Below are positions 58,802 to 64,000 of a stretch of DNA of 64,000 bases, piece after piece. The notes below the pieces were generated by a model. The model saw only the letters and a program-made list of their open reading frames with translations, did no database searches and was not told where the DNA came from. Origin of the DNA: Streptomyces sp. MMG1533 (GTDB taxonomy: Bacteria > Actinomycetota > Actinomycetes > Streptomycetales > Streptomycetaceae). The DNA lies in assembly GCF_001279775.1 (NCBI RefSeq), contig NZ_LGDG01000227.1, positions 1-64,000 on the forward strand, in the 5' to 3' direction. Made by a program: the position numbers and the translations under genes. Each line of letters begins with the position of its first letter. Position 1 is the stretch's first letter.

Positions 58802-59152
58802 ATGGCCGGCAGGCCGGTGGCGGTGCAGGGTGAGGTGTCGGCGACCGCGGGTCAGAAGCCCTTTGAGGGCGCCGACAGCGGGAAGTGGACGGCAGGGACG
58901 GTGAATGAGACCGCCTCCGACACCCTCAAGGTGGACGGCTCATTCGTCCTCCACCAGGCGTCCTGCGCGTTCACGTTCACCGGGAAGGCCGGGCAAACGC
59001 CCGTGTCCGGCTCGTCGACCGTCGAGCTGACGCCAACCACGGACAAGCTGTTCGCGGACGGCACCGGTGTGCTGCTGGACGGCGACGCGGCCGGGGACGC
59101 GTACGGCAACACGCTGAAGGCTTCCTCGGCCGGCCGCTTGCACGTGTCCTGA
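58802..59152 (+). CDS. PAAR-like spike tip protein
   Basis: 116 residues, Gly/Ser/Thr-rich and beta-only, last gene of the operon. The middle ASCAFTFTGKAGQTPVSG, then STVELTPTT and VLLDGDAAGDAYGNTL resemble PAAR-like tip proteins that sharpen the spike. One conserved Cys is present. The start is 9 nt after the wedge-like stop. Confidence 0.6.
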   Translation: MAGRPVAVQGEVSATAGQKPFEGADSGKWTAGTVNETASDTLKVDGSFVLHQASCAFTFTGKAGQTPVSGSSTVELTPTTDKLFADGTGVLLDGDAAGDAYGNTLKASSAGRLHVS

Positions 59153-59176
59153 CCCGCCCCGGGTGACCCACGCGGA

Positions 59177-59839
59177 TCAGCGTTCCTCGTACCTCACCCG
59201 GAACCCGGTGAGCATCACGGAGGTGTTGAGGCCGGTGCCGTTGACGGAGGCGATGATGTAGTAACCGGCCTGCGGATCGATGCCCGCGGCCTCGGAGTTG
59301 GGGACCTTTTCCCGGAACTCCTCACTGCTGGATGCCTGGATCCGGGCGATCAGCTTCTCGCCGCTGCCGTCCAGGGCGCGCCGGGTCAGGTCGATCCGCA
59401 CGCTGGCCGGGGTCTGGACGATGGTCCCGAAGGCCTGGAAGCCGACGATGCGACCCGCCTCGGGCAGCGGAACGGGCATGGCGCCCTTGGCCGTCCCGTC
59501 CCCTTTCAACAGCGCCGTGCCCGGGGTGGTGGCCAGGTCCCACCCGGACTCCCCGATCGGGGTCAGCAGCGGTGCGAGGGCGATCGTGCGTACGGCTGCT
59601 TCGGTGGCGGCCAGCGAGTCCAGGGCCGTACTCACCGCCTCGAAACGCTGCCCGATGGTGTCGAGGTCCTCTTCGAGACGCCTGAACCGAATGTTGAACC
59701 CGTTGTCGCCCGCAGCCGAGACCCGGTCGACGGCGTCGATCCAGGGTGTGTGCTTGAAGGTGCGCCTGAACGAGATGCCGAAGGCCAAGGAAGACACCTC
59801 CTCCGCCACGGAACCGTCGGCGCCCCGCGGCCCTCCCAT
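59177..59839 (-). CDS. Probable fibre- or accessory protein beside the operon
   Basis: 220 residues, convergent with the PAAR-like gene (24-nt gap). It has a helical N-terminal part (IRFRRLEEDLDTIGQRFEAV, coiled-coil-like) and a beta-rich C-terminus with RIVGFQAFGTIV, PASVRIDLTRRAL and YYIIASVNGTGLN, as in short tail-fibre or carbohydrate-binding modules. I start at ATG 59839 (AGGG 6 nt upstream); the open frame extends to 59956 but is Arg/Ser-rich there. Association with the injection system is inferred from position and architecture. Confidence 0.6.
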   Translation of the reverse strand: MGGPRGADGSVAEEVSSLAFGISFRRTFKHTPWIDAVDRVSAAGDNGFNIRFRRLEEDLDTIGQRFEAVSTALDSLAATEAAVRTIALAPLLTPIGESGWDLATTPGTALLKGDGTAKGAMPVPLPEAGRIVGFQAFGTIVQTPASVRIDLTRRALDGSGEKLIARIQASSSEEFREKVPNSEAAGIDPQAGYYIIASVNGTGLNTSVMLTGFRVRYEER

Positions 59840-60015
59840 CGTCGCCCTGCCGATCAGCTCTGTCCATCCGAGCCGGCTGACTGTCCGTGACCGAAGGCGG
59901 GACCGGCGAGGCAACGTCGATCCGCTACCGGCCGAGTGAGACATCCGCGTAGCCACCGGTCAAAAGCGTTCTCGCCATGACGTCTTGAAGGTCAGCAACC
60001 GCGCGGAGCGCGCAT

Positions 60016-60041
60016 GCGGGGCGGGCTCGGTGCCGCCCCGC
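60016..60041. terminator. Hairpin downstream of the caspase-like gene
   Basis: GCGGGGCGG (60016-60024) and CCGCCCCGC (60033-60041) form a perfect 9-bp stem with 8-nt loop, 18 bp past the caspase-like stop on the minus strand. Confidence 0.6.
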
Positions 60042-60059
60042 GCGTTGTTGCGGCGTTGC

Positions 60060-60917
60060 TCAGACGGTGAAGGGCCGCTGCCGCAGGAACGAGTCGTCGG
60101 CCCGACCGGTCACGAACAGACCTGGGCTCTGGTTGGGCGGCATCTGGCGGAGGATTTCGCGGTGGAAGGACTTGTGTCCGCCGGTGAACTTCCCTTCGCT
60201 CCAGACTTCGCGGAGCGTGCCGGTGAAGAGCCCGTTTTCCCATCCGTCAGCGGCCAGCTGGTTGTCCGCGCAGGCGGAGATGAGCAGGACGCTGGCCGGT
60301 AGGTCGAGGGTGTCCTTCGGCTGCAGCGTGCGCTGGATTTCGTCGTAGAGGGTCTTGTCCCGGTCGTACGCCTCGCGCTGTGTGTCCGGCGGCATGATCC
60401 GAGAGGTGACCTCGATCTGGTCCGGGTCGCGGGTCTGGTACTGCTCCTCCATCGCGTCCGAGGTGAGGAGTTTGCGCACCGCTCTGACGGCTGTTTCGCT
60501 GTGGCAGCAGTCGAAGTAGGCAGAGATGCGAACCCCTTCGGCGAACGCCTCGAATTCCTTGTACAGCTCGTCGTCGATGAACTCTCGGTCGTAAAGGACC
60601 AGGGTCTCGTCGAGGCGGTCGGGCTCGTCCTCGGGCCCGTTCCTGTCGGGCACCTGGCCGCCGTGACCCGAGTAGGTGAGGAGCAGGATGTCGCCGGGTG
60701 TCAGGATCCTGGCCGCCTTGCGAAGCTCGGTGGTCACGTTCTCGACCGTCGCGGTTGCCGTGAGCAGCGTCGTGCGGTCGTCGAAGCCGGCGTTCCTGGC
60801 AATCTCCTCCATGTCGCGGGCGTCGTTTTCGCAGGCGTTGAGCTTGCCGTCCCACCCGCCGTATTTGGCGGGGTCGACCTGGTTGAGTCCGATGTGGAGT
60901 GACATGCCGTGGGCCAT
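60060..60917 (-). CDS. Caspase-like (C14) cysteine protease
   Basis: 285 residues. The caspase/metacaspase fold is clear: catalytic His85 in LLTYSGHGGQVPD and catalytic Cys138 in SAYFDCCHSETA. The N-terminus MSLHIGLNQVDPAKYGGW, LNACENDARDM and AGFDDRTTLL are typical of C14. The Asp-rich pocket suggests a basic P1 preference, as in metacaspases; that is inference. No signal peptide or partner domain. AGGAGG lies 6 nt before the ATG, an excellent site. It sits ~900 bp from the injection-system operon and is divergent from the zinc protease. Confidence 0.93.
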   Translation of the reverse strand: MAHGMSLHIGLNQVDPAKYGGWDGKLNACENDARDMEEIARNAGFDDRTTLLTATATVENVTTELRKAARILTPGDILLLTYSGHGGQVPDRNGPEDEPDRLDETLVLYDREFIDDELYKEFEAFAEGVRISAYFDCCHSETAVRAVRKLLTSDAMEEQYQTRDPDQIEVTSRIMPPDTQREAYDRDKTLYDEIQRTLQPKDTLDLPASVLLISACADNQLAADGWENGLFTGTLREVWSEGKFTGGHKSFHREILRQMPPNQSPGLFVTGRADDSFLRQRPFTV

Positions 60918-61214
60918 GGGTGGCCTCCTTTCATGCGGACGGGAAGCGTCCGGAGCGGATCCCCCGAGCCTGAGCCGATCACCCATTTGACCCAACAGTA
61001 CCCAATATTGCTGCACATGGTGCTTTTTGGGTCTTTGCGCGACACGTCCGCGGGCACAGCACGACATCGAAGCGGTGCGAGCCGCGCGCCGCCGGAGTCG
61101 TACGACGACGTCACCCTGAGTAGAGGCAGGGGTGTCGACGCGCGCGGGTAATCCGTTCGGCCTAGCCTGTCAGAGGGGGTGACTCTCATCGGATGCGAGG
61201 CAAGGAGATCCGTG
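60918..61214. promoter_or_regulatory. Divergent control region, caspase vs metalloprotease
   Basis: 297 bp with locally low GC (60980-61035). It contains three direct ACCC elements at 60981, 60990 and 61000 and an inverted GGGT at 61029, spaced about 9-10 bp, around an AATATT palindrome near 61005. The pattern suggests a repeated regulator site. No confident -10/-35 pair is assigned. Confidence 0.4.
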
Positions 61215-62078
61215 ATGAGCAAAGTCACCACTGGCACCTTCAAGACGTACAGAGCGGTAGCCGACTTCCAGCGTGCCAAGGAAATCGCCAACACCACGTC
61301 ACCGTTCACCATTGAAGTCCGCTTCCTCGGTGGACTGACGGCACATCAGCAGGACGCCTTCGCAGCGGCAGCCGATCGCTGGGCCAAGGTCATCGTCGGG
61401 GACCTCGACACCGCGGTCGTCGGCGACGACATCATCGACGACCTGCTGATCGAGGCGGAAGGCGTCACGATCGACGGCCCCGGCGGCATCCTGGGCATGG
61501 CGGGCCCCACCGACTTCCGTGACGGCACCGCCCAGTTCGGTGCGCTGCTTCCCGCGAAGGGAGTGATGAGGTTCGACTCCGCCGATCTGACGCGGATGGA
61601 GGCGGACGGCACGCTCGTCGACGTCATCACCCACGAAATGGGGCACGTACTGGGCATCGGGACCCTGTGGAAGTCCGTCGGCCTCCTCACAGGAGCCGGC
61701 GGCGAGGACCCCACCTTCACAGGCCCTCGCGCCCAGGCGGAGTTCGCCACGCTCGTCTCGGAGGCTCAGCCGGTACCGGTACCGGTCGCCAACTTCGGCG
61801 GACCGGGAACCAGGGACAGTCACTGGCGAGAAGCAGTGTTCGTCAACGAGCTCATGTCACCGTTCATCTCGGGCAGCGACAACCCCTTGAGCCGGATGAC
61901 CGCAGCGGGCCTCGGCGATCTGGGCTACCAGGTCGACCTCGACGGCGCCGAGCCGTACACGCTCCCGGACCTGCTCCAAATCGCCCGGTCGGGTGGACTC
62001 CTGCCACACACCGCGCCCGTCGGCGACGGCATCATGCTGCCCGCCGTGCCCACCCAGCTGCCGGCCACAACACCCTGA
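61215..62078 (+). CDS. Leishmanolysin-like zinc metalloprotease
   Basis: 287 residues. The zinc motif HEMGHVLGIG (His140, Glu141, His144) is followed by a third ligand His203 in TRDSHWREAVF and the Met-turn Met214 in NELMSPFISG, the M8 leishmanolysin layout. LSRMTAAGLGDLGYQVD is the conserved end. No signal peptide is present although such enzymes are normally secreted, so it could be a cytoplasmic or injected protease. AAGGAG lies 7 nt before ATG 61215. It is divergent from the caspase-like gene. Confidence 0.88.
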   Translation: MSKVTTGTFKTYRAVADFQRAKEIANTTSPFTIEVRFLGGLTAHQQDAFAAAADRWAKVIVGDLDTAVVGDDIIDDLLIEAEGVTIDGPGGILGMAGPTDFRDGTAQFGALLPAKGVMRFDSADLTRMEADGTLVDVITHEMGHVLGIGTLWKSVGLLTGAGGEDPTFTGPRAQAEFATLVSEAQPVPVPVANFGGPGTRDSHWREAVFVNELMSPFISGSDNPLSRMTAAGLGDLGYQVDLDGAEPYTLPDLLQIARSGGLLPHTAPVGDGIMLPAVPTQLPATTP

Positions 62079-62099
62079 CGTACGGCGTGCTCTCCGCGC

Positions 62100-62329
62100 G
62101 AGCGGAGGTGGCCCGGCGAAATAGGCCGACGGCCGCGACGACGGCCGCCGCTTTGCCGCTTTCGTGCAGGACGAGGCCTGGGCGCGGAGTGAACAGCCTG
62201 CGGATTGTCGACGCCTCGGTCTTCCCCCCGCGTCCACGGATTCTTCGTCGTCACCCCCTCCGCATCGGCACGATCAGCGAGAAGGCGAGCGACGAGACCC
62301 TCGCAACCGCCCAAGGAGTACCGCGATGA
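62100..62329 (+). pseudogene. C-terminal relic of a GMC oxidoreductase
   Basis: Reading across two compensating frameshifts, the plus strand gives GVNSLRIVDASVFP, RVHGFFVVTP and IGTISEKASDETLA, the C-terminal signature of glucose-methanol-choline oxidoreductases (usually LRVVDASVFPxIPGxxxxxP then IGEKAA). The rest of the gene is missing. The final TGA overlaps the next ATG by 4 nt (ATGA), so an intact GMC gene was probably once coupled to the dioxygenase-like gene. Confidence 0.7.
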
Positions 62330-64000
62330 GCAAGCAACGACGCGGCGCACGACGTTCCGCAGCCCGATACCGTACGTCGCTGCCCTGGCGGGTCGTCACC
62401 GCAGGCGCCGAATACGTGGACCGGCGCCTCGGCTGGGACAGACTGCCCGTCATACCGGGCCTGCTGACACTGCTGGGACTGCGCGTCAAGCTCCGGCAGA
62501 AGAACCTCCACGACACCGGCCACCTGCCCTCGGCCGATCTGCCCGATCCCGCACCCCCCTCCGAGACCCACAAGGTCAACCGGACCCCCGACGGCAGCCA
62601 CAACGACCTCGACGAGCCTCGGATGGGCATGGCCGGCACCCGCTTCGGCAGGAACATCCCGCTGGACCGGATCGCACCCGCCACACCCGAGGACGTACTG
62701 TCCACGCCGAACCCGCGCGTGGTCAGCCGCGCCCTGCTCACCCGCGACGAGCTCGTCCCGGCCGAATCGGTCAACTCCCTGGTCGCCGCCTGGCTTCAGT
62801 TCATGGTCCGCGACTGGTTCAGCCACGGGACCAGTCCCACGGAACGGCCCTGGGAAGTACCCCTCATGGACGACGACCCATGGCCGGAACACCCCATGCG
62901 GATCATGCGGACGCCCAACGACCCGACCCGCGACCCGCAGGCACCCGCCGGGACGCCCGACACCCGGGTCAACGTGTCCTCCCACTGGTGGGACGCGTCG
63001 CAGATCTACGGGACGAACGAGACCGAGCAGCGTCTGATGCGCGCCGGCGAGCTGGGCAAGCTGCGTCTGTGGGACGACGAGCAGTCCCCGTTCCCCTCGG
63101 ACCCCTCCCGGGACCCCTCGCACCTCCCCGGCTTCTGGCTGGGCCTCGCCATGATGCACGACCTGTTCGCCCGTGAGCACAACGCGATCTGCGACCACCT
63201 GCACGGCGCGTACCCGTCCTGGAACGACGAGGAACTCTTCCAGCGCGCCCGGCTCGTCAACGCCGCGCTCCTCGCCAAGATCCACACCGTGGAGTGGACA
63301 CCGGCCGTGATCAGCCACCCCACCACCGTCAAGGCACTGCGCGCCAACTGGTGGGGTCTCGCGGGCGAGCGCGTCCACAACCTCTTCGGCCGGATCAGCG
63401 ACAGCGAGGTCATCAGCGGCATCCCCGGCGGCGAAACGGACCACTACGGCATCCCGTACTCCCTCACCGAGGAATTCGTGGCCGTCTACCGCATGCATCC
63501 GCTCATCCGCGACGAGTGGCATCTGCGCTCCGCCGCCGACGACGCGACCCTGCGCCACTGCACCCTCCGTGACATCTCGGGCCCCGGGGCGCTGAAGGCC
63601 CTGGAGACCACCGAGATGGCCGATCTGCTCTACAGCTTCGGCACGCTCCACCCCGGGCTGGTCACCCTGCACAACTTCCCCAAGTTCCTCCAGGAGTTCG
63701 AGCGTCCGGACGGGCAACTGCAGGACCTCGCCGCCACCGACATCCTGCGCTCCCGGGAACTGGGCGTCCCCCGCTACAACGAGTTCCGGCGGCTGCTGCG
63801 GCTGAAGCCCGCGGCGAACTTCCTGGAGCTGACGGAGAACCGGGCGTGGGCCGAGCAGATCCAGTGGCTCTACGACGGCGACATCGAGAAGGTCGACCTC
63901 ATGGTCGGGCTGTACGCGGAGAAGCTGCCGGCCGGATTCGCCTTCAGCGACACGGCGTTCCGCATCTTCATCCTGATGGCCTCACGCCGGCTGAACAGCG
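62326..64000 (+). CDS. Alpha-dioxygenase-like haem peroxidase, 3' truncated by window
   Basis: At least 558 residues, running off the window. Signature blocks of the plant/bacterial fatty-acid alpha-dioxygenase (PIOX) group of animal-type haem peroxidases are present: FMVRDWFSHGT (distal His region), SSHWWDASQIYG, MMHDLFAREHNAIC, LAKIHTVEWTPAV, and a MHPLIRDEW block. Family members oxygenate fatty acids to 2-hydroperoxides. A short helix near residues 38-55 could touch the membrane. AAGGAG lies 7 nt before ATG 62326. Together with the upstream relic it suggests lipid oxidation. Confidence 0.88.
   Translation, partial: MSKQRRGARRSAARYRTSLPWRVVTAGAEYVDRRLGWDRLPVIPGLLTLLGLRVKLRQKNLHDTGHLPSADLPDPAPPSETHKVNRTPDGSHNDLDEPRMGMAGTRFGRNIPLDRIAPATPEDVLSTPNPRVVSRALLTRDELVPAESVNSLVAAWLQFMVRDWFSHGTSPTERPWEVPLMDDDPWPEHPMRIMRTPNDPTRDPQAPAGTPDTRVNVSSHWWDASQIYGTNETEQRLMRAGELGKLRLWDDEQSPFPSDPSRDPSHLPGFWLGLAMMHDLFAREHNAICDHLHGAYPSWNDEELFQRARLVNAALLAKIHTVEWTPAVISHPTTVKALRANWWGLAGERVHNLFGRISDSEVISGIPGGETDHYGIPYSLTEEFVAVYRMHPLIRDEWHLRSAADDATLRHCTLRDISGPGALKALETTEMADLLYSFGTLHPGLVTLHNFPKFLQEFERPDGQLQDLAATDILRSRELGVPRYNEFRRLLRLKPAANFLELTENRAWAEQIQWLYDGDIEKVDLMVGLYAEKLPAGFAFSDTAFRIFILMASRRLNS

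Noticed and set aside
43484..59152. Complete prophage
   Set aside because: No capsid, portal, terminase, integrase, lysin or attachment sites are seen in or next to the block.

Overview
The window is Streptomyces-type chromosomal DNA. GC is very high, third codon positions are almost always G or C, GTG starts are frequent, and the gene content (two large LAL-type LuxR regulators, a terpene cyclase with a P450, eukaryotic-type Ser/Thr kinase, DUF427 and DUF1684 proteins, GH115) is typical of the genus. No tRNA, rRNA or CRISPR array was seen.

Left part (1-36.3 kb), mostly ordinary accessory and metabolic genes: the end of an NlpC/P60-fold protein that has lost its catalytic Cys; a Tat-exported GH115 alpha-glucuronidase with a LacI-type operator and a TTA (bldA) codon; a P450/terpene-cyclase pair followed by a LAL regulator; a GH13/GH63-like glycosidase operon; pyruvate carboxylase; DUF1684 and DUF427 proteins; a P450/cysteine-desulfurase-like pair; a three-gene module with a MoxR ATPase and a metallopeptidase/VWA protein; an amidohydrolase; a membrane Ser/Thr kinase; a trypsin-like/lipase-like fusion; an animal-type haem peroxidase; and a second LAL regulator.

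Middle (36.3-43.3 kb): a scarred zone with gene remnants and an IS5-type transposase fragment. Two large YVTN-type beta-propeller genes follow, transcribed towards each other, with the relic of a third propeller gene between them.

Right part (43.5-59.2 kb): a compact contractile-injection-system (phage-tail-like, eCIS/tailocin-like) operon. It encodes sheath, tube, two very large proteins with Pro/Lys-rich linkers (candidate tape measure and cargo), hub/spike, gp25-like, gpJ-like, a heptapeptide-repeat ORF, a large wedge-like protein and a PAAR-like tip. Most junctions overlap or lie within about 20 nt. No AAA+ (ClpV/Afp15-like) ATPase, integrase, capsid or terminase gene is visible in it. 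A probable accessory/fibre-like gene follows on the opposite strand. Next come a caspase-like protease, a leishmanolysin-type zinc protease without a signal peptide, the C-terminal relic of a GMC oxidoreductase, and an alpha-dioxygenase-like haem peroxidase that runs off the window.

The most notable system is the injection apparatus together with its neighbourhood of proteases and oxidoreductases. A toxin/cell-death role is an inference from gene content and from published work linking Streptomyces contractile injection systems to cell death.
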